From Sphingomonas abaci (GTDB taxonomy: Bacteria > Pseudomonadota > Alphaproteobacteria > Sphingomonadales > Sphingomonadaceae), in the NCBI RefSeq assembly GCF_014199625.1, contig NZ_JACHNY010000001.1:806001-870000 (forward strand): a DNA stretch of 64,000 nt, given 5' to 3'. A program made the translations under genes and the position numbers. This document shows positions 16,755 to 26,327 of this stretch, piece by piece; the stretch's first letter is position 1, and each line of letters starts with the position of its first letter. Below the pieces are notes generated by a model that ran no database searches, was not told where the DNA came from, and saw only the letters and a program-made list of their open reading frames with translations.

Positions 16755-18593
16755 TTACGCCGCCTTGCTGCGCGCGGCGCGCTTGCGCTCGTGCGGGTCC
16801 AGGTGGCGCTTGCGCAGCCGGATCGACTTGGGCGTGACCTCGACCATCTCGTCGTCGTCGATGTACGCGATCGCCTGCTCCAGCGTCATCTTCTTCGGCG
16901 GGGTCAGGCGGATCGCGTCGTCCTTGCCTCCGCTCGCGCGGAAGTTGGTCAGCTGCTTCGCCTTCATCGGATTGACCTCCAGGTCATCCGTCTTAGCGTT
17001 CTCGCCGATGATCATGCCTTCATAGAGCGCCTCGCCATGGCCGACGAACAGGATGCCGCGCTCCTCGAGGGGACCCAGCGCATAGGATTGCGCCTCGCCC
17101 GCGCCGTTGGAGATCAGCACGCCGTTCTTGCGGCCTTCGATCGCGCCCTTGTGCGGCCCGTACTTCTCGAACAGCCGGTTCATGATGCCGGTGCCGCGCG
17201 TGTCGGACAGGAACTCGCCATGATAGCCGATCAGGCCGCGCGACGGGGCGGAGAAGGTGATGCGCGTCTTGCCGCCGCCGGACGGACGCATGTCGGTCAT
17301 CTCGGCCTTGCGCTGGTTCATCTTGTCGACGACCGTGCCCGAGAATTCATCGTCCACGTCGATCACGACGGTCTCGTACGGCTCGGTCTTCTTGCCGTCC
17401 TCGTCCTCGCCGAACAGCACGCGCGGGCGGCTGATGCCCAGCTCGAAGCCCTCGCGGCGCATCGTCTCGATCAGCACGCCGAGCTGGAGTTCGCCGCGGC
17501 CGGCGACCTCGAAGCTGTCGCGGTCGTCGCTCTCGGTCACCTTGATGGCGACGTTCGACTCGGCTTCGCGCAGCAGGCGGTCGCGGATCATGCGGCTCGT
17601 CACCTTCGAGCCCTCGCGGCCCGCCATCGGCGAGTCGTTGACGGCGAAGCGCATCGACAGCGTCGGCGGATCGATCGGCTGCGCCTGGATCGGCTCGCTG
17701 ACCGCGATGTCGGCGATGGTGTTCGCCACGGTCGCGACGGTCAGGCCCGCCAGGCTGATGATGTCGCCCGCCTTGGCCTCCTCGACCGGCACGCGGTCCA
17801 GGCCGCGGAACGCCATGATCTTCGACGCGCGGCCGGTCTCGATGACGTTGCCGGCCATGTCGAGCGCGTGGATCGGCTGGTTGAGCTTGACCGTGCCCGA
17901 GGTGACGCGGCCGGTCAGGATGCGGCCAAGGAAGTTGTCGCGGTCGAGCAGCGTCACCAGGAAGGTGAAGGGCGCATCGACATCGACCTTCGGCTCGGGC
18001 ACGTGACGCACGATCGTCTCGAACATCGGGATCAGCGTGCCTTCGCGCGCGTCCATGTCGGTCGAGGCATAGCCGTTGCGGCCCGAGGCGTAGAGCACGG
18101 GGAAGTCGAGCTGCTCGTCATTCGCGTCGAGCGAGACGAACAGGTCGAACACCTCGTCCAGCACCTCCTGGATGCGGGCGTCGGCGCGATCGACCTTGTT
18201 GACGACGACGATCGGCTTCAGGCCCAGCGCCAGCGCCTTGCCGGTGACGAACTTCGTCTGCGGCATCGCGCCTTCCGACGAATCGACCAAGAGGACGACG
18301 CCGTCGACCATCGACAGGATGCGCTCCACCTCGCCGCCGAAATCGGCGTGGCCGGGCGTGTCGACGATGTTGATGCGCACACCCTCGGTCGCGCCGGGCG
18401 GCGTCCACTCGACCGAGGTCGGCTTCGCCAGGATGGTGATCCCGCGTTCCTTTTCGAGGTCGTTGGAGTCCATCGCGCGCTCTTCGACGCGCTGGTTGTC
18501 GCGGAAGGTGCCCGACTGGCGGAAAAGCTGGTCGACGAGGGTCGTTTTGCCGTGGTCGACGTGCGCGATGATCGCCACGTTGCGGAGGCTCAT
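16755..18593 (-). CDS. typA: translational GTPase TypA/BipA
   Basis: A 612-residue ribosome-binding GTPase of the elongation factor superfamily, linked to 50S assembly and stress growth. The G-domain motifs are intact: AHVDHGKTT (G1, about 10-18), RGITI with the switch I Thr (G2), [14 protein letters not shown] (G3), and NKVDRADA (G4). Beta-barrel, EF-G-like and C-terminal domains follow ([25 protein letters not shown], then [21 protein letters not shown]). The length fits the family (about 605). It is transcribed alone, divergent from the telA-like gene across a 214-base spacer, and has its own terminator. Confidence 0.97.
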   Translation of the reverse strand: MSLRNVAIIAHVDHGKTTLVDQLFRQSGTFRDNQRVEERAMDSNDLEKERGITILAKPTSVEWTPPGATEGVRINIVDTPGHADFGGEVERILSMVDGVVLLVDSSEGAMPQTKFVTGKALALGLKPIVVVNKVDRADARIQEVLDEVFDLFVSLDANDEQLDFPVLYASGRNGYASTDMDAREGTLIPMFETIVRHVPEPKVDVDAPFTFLVTLLDRDNFLGRILTGRVTSGTVKLNQPIHALDMAGNVIETGRASKIMAFRGLDRVPVEEAKAGDIISLAGLTVATVANTIADIAVSEPIQAQPIDPPTLSMRFAVNDSPMAGREGSKVTSRMIRDRLLREAESNVAIKVTESDDRDSFEVAGRGELQLGVLIETMRREGFELGISRPRVLFGEDEDGKKTEPYETVVIDVDDEFSGTVVDKMNQRKAEMTDMRPSGGGKTRITFSAPSRGLIGYHGEFLSDTRGTGIMNRLFEKYGPHKGAIEGRKNGVLISNGAGEAQSYALGPLEERGILFVGHGEALYEGMIIGENAKTDDLEVNPMKAKQLTNFRASGGKDDAIRLTPPKKMTLEQAIAYIDDDEMVEVTPKSIRLRKRHLDPHERKRAARSKAA

Positions 18594-18807
18594 GGGGAAT
18601 CCTGGATGTCTGGAGCGAAGTTGGCGCGCGCCATAGCCTAAATGGTGCGTCGCGGGAAGGGTCCGTCCTAATCTGCTCGCCGGGCAACCTTGCCACCGTC
18701 GGATTCCTTGTCAGGACACCCACCGTCTTATACATACAATACAGTTGAGTTACGGCGGCGGCGCACTAGTCTAGGGTGCAGGCGGATACCGCAGTTGGAG
18801 GAACAGG

Positions 18808-20025
18808 ATGGCGACCACGGCGGACACGATCACCAGCGAAAAGGGCGCGGCCGGGCTGGTGCTGACCCCGCCCGATCCCGTGCCGACCGTCGCGGCGGAG
18901 CAGGCCGCCGGGCTGGTGCCGGTCGAGGAGGGCAAGAAGTCGCAGCTCGACCAGCGCGTCGACGGCTTCATCGCCGATCTCGTCGCGCAGGACGTCAACA
19001 GCCCCGAATTCGGCAAGCGCGTCGACGCGATCACCGCGATGGGCGCCAAGGAGATCCGTGAGGCGGCGAACCATTCGAACCGCTTCCTCGACCGGCCGGT
19101 CAAGGCGATGGACCGCGACACCGGCGTCGGCAAGGACCTGACCGAACTGCGCCGCATCGTCGAGGAACTGGACCCGGGCCGGAAAGGCGCGCTGTCCGGC
19201 CCCCGCAAGCTGTTCGGCGTGATCCCGTTCGGCAACAAGATGCGCGACTATTTCGACGGCTATCGCTCGTCTCAATCGCATATCAGCGCGATCCTGAAGA
19301 GCCTGGCGTCCGGCAAGGACGAGCTGTTGATGGACAATGCCGCAATCGACACCGAACGCGCCAATCTGTGGGCGGCGATGGGCCGGCTGGAGCAGATGAT
19401 CCATCTGTCGCGCAGCATGGACCAGAAGCTGGAGGACAAGGCGAACGAGCTGGACCACAGCGATCCCGCCAAGGCCAAGGCGATCCGCGAGACGGCGCTG
19501 TTCTACACCCGCCAGCGCACCCAGGACCTGCTGACCCAGATGGCGGTGACGGTGCAGGGCTATCTGGCGCTCGACCTGGTCAAGAAGAACAATGTCGAGC
19601 TGGTGAAGGGCGTCGACCGCGCCTCCACCACCACGGTCGCGGCGCTGCGCACCGCGGTCACCGTGGCGCAGGCGATGACCAACCAGCGGCTGGTGCTGGA
19701 ACAGATCACCCAGCTCAACACCACCACGGCGAACATCATCGATTCGACCGGCAAGCTGCTGAAGGAAAACACCGCGCGCATCCACGAACAAGCCTCGAGC
19801 GCGACCATCCCGCTGGAGACGCTGCAACGCGCCTTCCAGAACATCTACGACACGATGGACGCGATCGACAGCTTCAAGCTGAAGGCGCTCGATTCGATGA
19901 AGACCACGGTCAACACGCTCGGGAACGAGGTGGAGAAGTCGCGCGGCTATATCGCGCGGGCCGAAGGCGCGACGCAGGGCCAACTCCGCGGACCCGGCGA
20001 CGCGTTCCGCCTCGAGTCGCTGTGA
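18808..20025 (+). CDS. toxic anion resistance (TelA) family protein
   Basis: A 405-residue, highly helical cytoplasmic protein of the TelA/KlaA family, named for tellurite resistance on plasmids; chromosomal members are linked to cell-envelope and antimicrobial stress. Typical segments are the N-terminal KSQLDQRVDGFIADLVAQD, then DLTELRRIVEELDPGR, the FGNKMRDYFDGYRSSQSHI stretch (about 145-163), and long helical repeats ending in LNTTTANIIDSTGKLLKEN. A GGAGGAACAGG ribosome site precedes the ATG. The 18720s are AT-rich and may hold its promoter. A membrane protein gene follows after ten bases. No ter genes are nearby. Confidence 0.88.
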   Translation: MATTADTITSEKGAAGLVLTPPDPVPTVAAEQAAGLVPVEEGKKSQLDQRVDGFIADLVAQDVNSPEFGKRVDAITAMGAKEIREAANHSNRFLDRPVKAMDRDTGVGKDLTELRRIVEELDPGRKGALSGPRKLFGVIPFGNKMRDYFDGYRSSQSHISAILKSLASGKDELLMDNAAIDTERANLWAAMGRLEQMIHLSRSMDQKLEDKANELDHSDPAKAKAIRETALFYTRQRTQDLLTQMAVTVQGYLALDLVKKNNVELVKGVDRASTTTVAALRTAVTVAQAMTNQRLVLEQITQLNTTTANIIDSTGKLLKENTARIHEQASSATIPLETLQRAFQNIYDTMDAIDSFKLKALDSMKTTVNTLGNEVEKSRGYIARAEGATQGQLRGPGDAFRLESL

Positions 20026-20035
20026 GGCGGACGGC

Positions 20036-20740
20036 ATGAGCGAGGTCGACGATGCGATCGCGGCGGCGCGCGCCTCCTGGTCGCGGATCAGCGCGGCCGA
20101 GGGCGGCGCGCCGGTCCGCCGGCCGGTGCGCCGCAACCAGCCGCTCGGCCGCCGGCTGAAGCGGATCGTGGTCGCTGATGCGGCGATCCTGCTGGCGGCG
20201 CTCGTCGTCGGCATGGTGATGCCGCTGGGGATCATGGGCGCGCTGTTCGTGATGCTGTTGCTGGTCGCGGCGACCGTCCTGTTCGCGGTGTGGCCGCCGG
20301 AGAACGCCGTCGCGCCGCCGCCCGACAAATTGCGCACCGTCGACCTCAAGGCGCTGCCGGCGCAGACCGGCCGCTGGCTGGACGCACAGCGCCCCGCCCT
20401 GCCCGCGCCGGCGCAGCATCTGCTCGACCGGATCGGCGACCGGCTCGACACGCTGTCGCCGCAGCTCGGCCGGGTCGAGCCCGAGGGCGAACTGGCCGGC
20501 GAGATCCGCCGGCTGGTGGGCGAGCAACTGCCCGCCTTCGTCACCGATTACGGTCGCGTGCCCGAGCCGCTGCGCCGGGTCGAGCGCAACGGCCGCACGC
20601 CCGACGGGGCGCTGGTCGATGGCCTGTCGGTAATCGAGCGCGAGATCGCCGCGATGTCCAGCCGGCTGGCGCAGGACGATCTCGACAGCCTGCAGACGCG
20701 TGGCCGCTATCTGGAGACACGCTACGGCGGGGAGAGCTGA
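20036..20740 (+). CDS. TelA-linked membrane protein (possibly XpaC-like)
   Basis: A 234-residue protein with a basic cytoplasmic N-terminus (RRPVRRNQPLGRRLKR, about 28-43), two adjacent membrane helices (about 44-62 and 64-84), and a soluble C-terminal region of about 145 residues predicted to be helical, rich in Asp, Arg and Leu. It starts ten bases after the telA-like gene. The two-helix-plus-soluble-tail plan and linkage to telA recall the XpaC family that accompanies telA in Bacillus, but I see no diagnostic motif, so that link is inference. It likely forms a membrane partner for the TelA-like protein. Confidence 0.7.
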   Translation: MSEVDDAIAAARASWSRISAAEGGAPVRRPVRRNQPLGRRLKRIVVADAAILLAALVVGMVMPLGIMGALFVMLLLVAATVLFAVWPPENAVAPPPDKLRTVDLKALPAQTGRWLDAQRPALPAPAQHLLDRIGDRLDTLSPQLGRVEPEGELAGEIRRLVGEQLPAFVTDYGRVPEPLRRVERNGRTPDGALVDGLSVIEREIAAMSSRLAQDDLDSLQTRGRYLETRYGGES

Positions 20741-20748
20741 GCGGCGTC

Positions 20749-22263
20749 CTATAACCGCAGGTCGGCGAGCAGCGCGCGCATCGTCGTGGCGAAGCCGGTC
20801 GCCAGGTAACGACTCTCCACTCCGCCGCCGCCGATCAGCCCGCGCTCGATGAGGCGGGAGCCGAAGCCCAGACGGGTCGGCGGCGCGGCGGGCGGTCCCC
20901 CATCCTCCCGCCATTCGAACACCAATTGGTCGCCGGCGCCGGTCGAGTCGATCCGCCAGCTGACGACCAGAACGCCCTGTTCGGTCGACAACGCGCCATA
21001 TTTCACCGCATTGGTGCCAAGTTCATGCACCAGCAGCGAGGTCGACAGCGCCGCGCGCGGTCCCAGCGCGACCGGCGGCCCCTCGATCCGGCACCGGCCC
21101 GGCGCCGCCAGCACCGCCAGCACGTCGTGCGTCACGGTGGCCAGGTCGGCGCTCGCCCAGTTGCGGCCCAGCAGCACATCGTGCGCCGTGGCGAGCGCGC
21201 CCAGCCGCCGCTCGAACGCCTCCACCGCCGGCCGGTCGGTGGCGCGGCGCAGCGTCTGGGTCGCGACCGCCTGCACCATGGTCAGCGTGTTCTTCAGCCG
21301 GTGCGACAATTCCAGGTTGAGCACGCGCTGCTGCGCCTCCGCCTGTGCGCGCGCCACGCCCGCCTCCACCCGGTCGGCGACCTTGCGCAGGAAGGCCAGC
21401 TCGCTGTCGCTCCAGCGGCGCGCGCGGCGGTCGTGGACGAACACCGCCGCCACTGCGCCGCCATGCTCGCCGCGCACGGGCATGTTGACCAGCGCCTGGA
21501 CATCGATGGCCAGCGACGCTTCGGCCCGGGCGGCCATGCGCGGGTCGCGGCGCACATCCTCGACCACCAGCGGTTCCGACCGGGCGAGATGCTCCGGCAG
21601 GTCGCCGAAATCGGCATAGCGGTGCCGCCCGGCGATGCTGGGAACGCCCGGCACCGTCCAGTCTGCCTGGATGTCGAGCGTTCCCTCCAGCGGATCGATA
21701 TGCCCGAAGCCGGCGCGCACCACGTCCAGCGTCTCGCCAACGATCCGCGCGGCGGTGCGCGTCATCTGCGCGGCGTCATCCTGCTCGCGGAGCTGGTCAC
21801 CCAGCAGCAGCAGCGCCTCCTGCTGGCGGAGTTCACGGATCCGCTCGGTCACGTCGAGCAGCAGCACCGCGAAGCTGTCGTCCTCCAGATGCAGCGCCCG
21901 CCCCTCGAAATCGCGGCCCAGCGTGGCGACATGGCAGGTGAAGGTGGTGGAGGTACGCTGCGCCACCATCTCCGCCGTCTCGTCGATCAGCGCCGTCTCG
22001 AACCCCGGAATGATGGCGCGAATGGTGCGGCCGATCATCGCACCCGGCCCGCGCGGGTCGAGGCTGGCGAAGGCGGCGTTGACGTCCAGGATCAGCCAGT
22101 CGACCGCGCGCCCGTCTGCGTCGCGGACCAGCTGCGCCACCAGCATTCCCTCCGCCAGCCCCTCGAACAGGCGATCGGCATGGCGCAGCCGCAAGGCATG
22201 ATGCATCCCCCCGCCGCCGCCGGCCGGGATGCGGTCGGGCGATGGCGCTTCCTGCGAGGCCAT
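20749..22263 (-). CDS. HWE-family sensor histidine kinase (PAS-GAF-HWE)
   Basis: A 504-residue soluble sensor kinase. The order is a PAS domain (about 28-140, with VDWLILDVNAAF and DVTERIRELR), a GAF domain (about 155-300), then an HWE kinase core. The H-box is LSHRLKNTLTMVQAVATQTL, with the phospho-accepting His at about 321. The ATP-binding part shows LVHELGTNAVKYGAL (N box) and EWREDGGPPAAPPTRLGFG with the HWE Trp-x-Glu signature, ending in GFGSRLIERGL. HWE kinases in alphaproteobacteria often feed the general stress response or light sensing. No response regulator, PhyR or NepR lies nearby, so it is an orphan. The start ATG at 22263 gives a Gly-rich tail before PAS. Confidence 0.9.
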   Translation of the reverse strand: MASQEAPSPDRIPAGGGGGMHHALRLRHADRLFEGLAEGMLVAQLVRDADGRAVDWLILDVNAAFASLDPRGPGAMIGRTIRAIIPGFETALIDETAEMVAQRTSTTFTCHVATLGRDFEGRALHLEDDSFAVLLLDVTERIRELRQQEALLLLGDQLREQDDAAQMTRTAARIVGETLDVVRAGFGHIDPLEGTLDIQADWTVPGVPSIAGRHRYADFGDLPEHLARSEPLVVEDVRRDPRMAARAEASLAIDVQALVNMPVRGEHGGAVAAVFVHDRRARRWSDSELAFLRKVADRVEAGVARAQAEAQQRVLNLELSHRLKNTLTMVQAVATQTLRRATDRPAVEAFERRLGALATAHDVLLGRNWASADLATVTHDVLAVLAAPGRCRIEGPPVALGPRAALSTSLLVHELGTNAVKYGALSTEQGVLVVSWRIDSTGAGDQLVFEWREDGGPPAAPPTRLGFGSRLIERGLIGGGGVESRYLATGFATTMRALLADLRL

Positions 22264-22345
22264 GATCGGTCCGATGTCCCCCTGTATGTCGGGAGATAGA
22301 ACAAGAAATGGAGCTATATTGCAACAATATAGACGGCAACCGCCG

Positions 22346-23164
22346 TTAGTGGAGCGCCCATTGCATTAACCGGCCTACCCCCAAAGCGCCCAGGCGCAAC
22401 ACAGGTTTGCCAATCTCTGGTCTGACAAAGCCATGCAATCCTGCGGCCCAGTCGGGCAGCAGATCGATCCCGGCCTGCATCATGACATGGTTAATGGGTG
22501 CGTTCAGCCGACTGGGACTGGGTTGCTGGACGAGGTGGCGCGCGACCTGGCGGGTGCGGTGGTCGACCCGCAGCGCCGGCCGCATCGCATCCAGATAGGC
22601 GGTGAGCGCGGCGCGGCTGGTCGGCACGTCGCGCGCGCCGAGCCGCTCGGCGATCACCGCCATCTCGCGGACATAGGCATCCTGCCGCGCCACCGGCATG
22701 TCGGGCTCGCGATAGCGGCGGCAGGCGCGCAGGAAACTGTCGACCTCGACCGCATGGACCCAGAGCAGCAGTTCGGGATCATTGGCGGCATAGGGCCGCC
22801 CGTCGGGCAGCGTGCCGGCGACGCGGTCGTGGATGCGGCGGACGCGTGCGATCATCGTCTCGGCCGCCGCGGTCGCGCCATAGGTGGTGACGGAGATGAA
22901 CTGCGCGGTGCGGCGCAGCCGGCCGAGCGTGTCGTGGCGGTAGTCGCTATGGTCCCACACGCCGGCGAGCGCGGCGGGGTGGAGCATCTGGACCAGCAGC
23001 GACGCGACGCCGCCGATCATCATGCTGGTGAAGTCGCCATGCACGGCCCAGGTGACCGAGCCCGGGCCGAACAACCCGTCGTCGCCGGGCGGGCGGGTGA
23101 GGTCGATCTCGCCGCTGCCCACCAGGTCCCGCACCCGCCCGCCGATTGCCTGTCGCATGTCCAT
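22346..23164 (-). CDS. oxygenase MpaB family protein (DUF2236)
   Basis: A 272-residue helical protein of the DUF2236/MpaB family, related to latex-clearing protein-type b-heme enzymes. Family features are the N-terminal GPGSVTWAVHGDFTSMMIGG, the QMLHPAALAGVWDHSDY stretch with a conserved His, then RLRRTAQFISVTTYG and the LLWVHAVEVDSFL segment with another conserved His. Oxygenase activity has been shown only for some distant members; the substrate here is unknown. It stands alone, upstream of the HWE kinase on the same strand by 82 bases and downstream of argG. Confidence 0.88.
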   Translation of the reverse strand: MDMRQAIGGRVRDLVGSGEIDLTRPPGDDGLFGPGSVTWAVHGDFTSMMIGGVASLLVQMLHPAALAGVWDHSDYRHDTLGRLRRTAQFISVTTYGATAAAETMIARVRRIHDRVAGTLPDGRPYAANDPELLLWVHAVEVDSFLRACRRYREPDMPVARQDAYVREMAVIAERLGARDVPTSRAALTAYLDAMRPALRVDHRTRQVARHLVQQPSPSRLNAPINHVMMQAGIDLLPDWAAGLHGFVRPEIGKPVLRLGALGVGRLMQWALH

Positions 23165-23242
23165 GCTCAGGAGATAGGGCGGCGGGCCTGAATTTTCAGG
23201 GGGTTGGGACGGCGCGAACGGCCCCGTCCCGTCCCGTCCCGA

Positions 23243-24472
23243 TCAGCGGTCGCGGCGGCCGAGCAGGCGCAGCCGCAGCGCGTTGAGCTTGATGAAGCCG
23301 GCGGCGTCGCGCTGGTCGTACGCACCCTGATCGTCCTCGAAGGTCACGACCTTCTCCGAATAGAGCGAATGCGGCGACTTGCGACCGGTGACGTTGCAGC
23401 TGCCCTTGTACAGCTTCAGCCGGACGGTGCCGGTCACCTTCTCCTGGCTGTAGTTGACCGCGGCCTGCAGCATCTCGCGCTCCGGCGAGAACCAGAAGCC
23501 GTTATAGACCAGCTCGGCATAGCGTGGGGCCAGCTCGTCCTTCAGATGCGCGGCGCCGCGATCGAGCGTGATCTGTTCGATGCCGCGATGCGCCAGCGCA
23601 TAGATGGTGCCGCCCGGCGTCTCGTACATGCCGCGGCTCTTCATGCCGACGAAGCGGTTCTCGACCAGGTCGAGCCGGCCGATGCCGTGCTTGCGGCCGA
23701 GATCGTTGAGCGCCGCCAGCAGCGTCGCCGGGCTCATCGCCACGCCGTTCAGCGCGACGCCGTCGCCACGCTCGAAATCGATCGTGATCGTCTCCGGCTG
23801 GTCGGGCGCGTCCTCGGGATTGACGGTGCGCGAATAGACGTAATCGGGCACCTCGTCCCACGGGTCCTCCAGCACCTTGCCCTCGGACGAGGTGTGCAGC
23901 AGGTTCGCGTCGGTCGAGAAGGGTGCTTCGCCGCGCTTGTCCTTCGACACCGGAATCTGGTGCGATTCGGCGAATTCGATCAGGCGGCTGCGGCTGGTCA
24001 GGTCCCATTCGCGCCACGGCGCGATTACGCGGATGTCGGGCGCAAGCGCGTAATAGCCCAGCTCGAAGCGGACCTGGTCGTTGCCCTTGCCGGTCGCGCC
24101 GTGCGACACCGCGTCGGCGCCGACCATTTTGGCGATCTCGATCTGGCGCTTGGCGATCAGCGGACGCGCGATCGAGGTGCCGAGCAGATACAGCCCCTCG
24201 TAGAGCGCGTTGGCGCGCATCATCGGGAAGACATAGTCCTTCACGAATTCTTCGCGCAGGTCGTCGATGAAGATATGCTCGGGCTTGACGCCCATCAGCT
24301 CGGCCTTGGCGCGGGCCGGCTCCAGCTCCTCGCCCTGGCCCAGGTCGGCGGTGAAGGTCACCACCTCGCACTGATACTCCTGCTGGAGCCATTTGAGGAT
24401 GACGCTGGTGTCCAGTCCGCCCGAATAGGCGAGGACGACCTTGTTGACGGCGGGGCGGGTGGAGTCGGTCAT
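23243..24472 (-). CDS. argG: argininosuccinate synthase ArgG
   Basis: A 409-residue enzyme that joins citrulline and aspartate with ATP to form argininosuccinate in arginine synthesis. The ATP-binding P-loop is [16 protein letters not shown] (about 11-26). Further signatures are [32 protein letters not shown] and [10 protein letters not shown]. Length fits the family (about 400). An in-frame ATG at 24553 would extend it into the region upstream of the divergent EF-hand gene and adds no family sequence, so I start at 24472. The argB gene, another arginine step, is unlinked at 49-50 kb. Confidence 0.97.
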   Translation of the reverse strand: MTDSTRPAVNKVVLAYSGGLDTSVILKWLQQEYQCEVVTFTADLGQGEELEPARAKAELMGVKPEHIFIDDLREEFVKDYVFPMMRANALYEGLYLLGTSIARPLIAKRQIEIAKMVGADAVSHGATGKGNDQVRFELGYYALAPDIRVIAPWREWDLTSRSRLIEFAESHQIPVSKDKRGEAPFSTDANLLHTSSEGKVLEDPWDEVPDYVYSRTVNPEDAPDQPETITIDFERGDGVALNGVAMSPATLLAALNDLGRKHGIGRLDLVENRFVGMKSRGMYETPGGTIYALAHRGIEQITLDRGAAHLKDELAPRYAELVYNGFWFSPEREMLQAAVNYSQEKVTGTVRLKLYKGSCNVTGRKSPHSLYSEKVVTFEDDQGAYDQRDAAGFIKLNALRLRLLGRRDR

Positions 24473-24584
24473 GCGCGCGCCGATATGCGCTGCTCGCCCG
24501 CTCCGCAACACCCGGCGCCCATGTTCAGCCTCGGTGCAGCCGATTTTCGGCAAGGCGCGCGCAGATTCCCATCAGGAGACCTTC

Positions 24585-24992
24585 ATGCGTTTCGCCCCTC
24601 TGCGTCTTGGCGCCGCGCTGCTGCCCCTCATGGCCGGCGCCGCCTTCTCGGCCGCCGCCGCGCAGGATACGGCCCAGTCCGCCGCCGCCAAGTTCGCCAA
24701 GGAATTCGCCGCCACCGACACCAACAAGGACGGAGCGCTGACCCGCGACGAGGTGCAGGCGCGCATCACCAACATGGCCGCGGGTCGCGGCCGGATCGAT
24801 CCCGTCCATGCCAAGCGGCTGGCCGATCTGTGGTTCGACCGCGCCGACGTCAACAAGGACGGCAAGGTGACCCAGAAGGAAGCGCAGGCGCTGCTGGCGG
24901 CGACCTTCCGCCGCTACGACCGCGACGGCGACGGCAAGATCAGCCCCGAGGAACGCGCGGCCGCGGCCGGCGCGGCGAAGTCGGGGCGGTAG
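24585..24992 (+). CDS. exported EF-hand calcium-binding protein
   Basis: A 135-residue protein with a Sec signal (MRFAPLRLGAALLPLMAGAA, cleavage probably after AAAA near residue 26) and three EF-hand loops: DTNKDGALTRDE (about 45-56), DVNKDGKVTQKE (about 87-98) and DRDGDGKISPEE (about 112-123). All have Asp at positions 1, 3 or 5 and Glu at 12, so calcium binding is likely. AGGAGA precedes the ATG at 24585; the upstream ATG at 24441 lies inside argG antisense and is not used. It diverges from argG with a 112-base gap. The function is unknown; such proteins are usually periplasmic calcium buffers or sensors. Confidence 0.88.
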   Translation: MRFAPLRLGAALLPLMAGAAFSAAAAQDTAQSAAAKFAKEFAATDTNKDGALTRDEVQARITNMAAGRGRIDPVHAKRLADLWFDRADVNKDGKVTQKEAQALLAATFRRYDRDGDGKISPEERAAAAGAAKSGR

Positions 24993-25037
24993 GCCTGCCC
25001 GCCGTGCGCCGGCGACACCGGCGCACGGAGCCTGCCC

Positions 25038-26264
25038 TCACGCCCCGCGCAGGCGGCGTTCGTCGGCTTCGATATAGTCGCGGGTCAGCGGCACGGTCAG
25101 CCGGCTCTTGGACAACTGGATCTGGTAGTTGCACATGCCGCCCGTGCGGAACGCCGCCGCCGCGCCGGCGAGGTAGAAGGTCCACATATTGTAGAAACGC
25201 TCGTCGTAAAGCGCGACGATCTGGTCGCGCGCGGCGACGGTGCGGTCGTACCAATGGTCGATCGTCATCGCGTAATGGACGCGCAGCACCTCGACATCGG
25301 TAGGAAACAGCCGCGTCCCCTCATAGCCGCGCACGATCTCCGACAAGGCGGGATTGTAGCCGCCGGGAAAGATGTATTTGGTGGTGAAGGTATCGGTGAC
25401 CCCCGGCCCGCCCATCCGCCCGATCGTGTGGAGCAGCATGACGCCGTCCTCGGTCAGCAGGTCGCGGCATTTGCGGAAGAACTGGCCGTAATGCGGCGGG
25501 CCGACATGCTCGAACATGCCGACCGACACGATCCGGTCGAACTGTCCGGTGACGTCCCGGTAATCGATCAGCTCAAAGCGCACCTTGTCGGCGACGCCCG
25601 CCTCCGCGGCGCGGCGACGCGCGACCTTCAGCTGTTCCTCCGACAGGGTGACGCCCAGCACCTCCGCACCCGTCGTACGGTGCAGGAACAGCGCCATGCC
25701 GCCCCAGCCGCAGCCGATGTCGAGCACCTTCATGCCGGGACGCAGCAGCAGCTTGGCGGCGATGTGCGCCTTCTTGTCGGCCTGCGCGCGCTCCAGGCTG
25801 TTGCCCGGGTCGGTGAAATAGGCGCAGCTATATTGCCGGTCGGCATCGAGGAAGAGGTCGTAGAGCCGGTCCGACAGATCGTAATGATGCGCGACGTTGC
25901 GCTTGGAGCGGCGCTGCATGTTGATCCGGTCGACGCGATGGATCACCTGCCCCGCCAGCCGGATCGGCAGCGCCGGCTTCTCCACCCCGCCCGCTTCCCA
26001 GGGATTGTTGCCCTTCAGCAGGTTGACCAGGTCGCGGATGTCGCCCCGGTCGATCACCAGCCGCCCGTCCATGAACGCCTCCGCCGCGCCCAGCGACGGG
26101 TGGCGGACGATCCGCCCCGGCGTGGCGCCATCGGTGAAGCGGATCGCGACGTCACGGAACCGGGGATCGGGCGTGCCGAAGCGCTTGGTCGTGCCATCGG
26201 CATAGGTGACGGAGAGTTGCCCATGGGTGATCTGGGCAGCGAGAAAACGATCGATCAGCGCCAT
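25038..26264 (-). CDS. cfa: cyclopropane-fatty-acyl-phospholipid synthase family protein
   Basis: A 408-residue SAM-dependent enzyme that adds a methylene group to unsaturated acyl chains of membrane phospholipids. It has an N-terminal lipid-binding domain (about 1-110). The catalytic domain begins at NVAHHYDLSDRLYDLFLD and QYSCAYFTDPGNSLERAQ. The SAM loop is VLDIGCGWGGMALFL (about 180-194), and SVGMFEHVGPPHYGQFF, YIFPGGYNP and HYAMTIDHWYDR follow as in the family. Length is slightly above E. coli Cfa (382). Related enzymes that methylate other lipid sites share this fold, so the exact product is less certain than the family. It is a single-gene unit between the EF-hand gene and the molybdoenzyme pair. 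Confidence 0.92.
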   Translation of the reverse strand: MALIDRFLAAQITHGQLSVTYADGTTKRFGTPDPRFRDVAIRFTDGATPGRIVRHPSLGAAEAFMDGRLVIDRGDIRDLVNLLKGNNPWEAGGVEKPALPIRLAGQVIHRVDRINMQRRSKRNVAHHYDLSDRLYDLFLDADRQYSCAYFTDPGNSLERAQADKKAHIAAKLLLRPGMKVLDIGCGWGGMALFLHRTTGAEVLGVTLSEEQLKVARRRAAEAGVADKVRFELIDYRDVTGQFDRIVSVGMFEHVGPPHYGQFFRKCRDLLTEDGVMLLHTIGRMGGPGVTDTFTTKYIFPGGYNPALSEIVRGYEGTRLFPTDVEVLRVHYAMTIDHWYDRTVAARDQIVALYDERFYNMWTFYLAGAAAAFRTGGMCNYQIQLSKSRLTVPLTRDYIEADERRLRGA

Positions 26265-26327
26265 GGCGGCCCTGCTACGCCTTCATGGGACCGGTTACCA
26301 TAGCGTAAGTTGCGGCGGCAACGATCG

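Noticed and set aside
16542..18641. Open frame of 699 codons on the plus strand opposite typA
   Set aside because: Antisense to a complete TypA; composition is rich in Arg, Asp and Val with no domain.
18708..18736. Promoter TTGTCA-N17-TACATA before the TelA-like gene
   Set aside because: The -10 match is too poor to list as a feature; the patch is AT-rich, but start mapping would be required.
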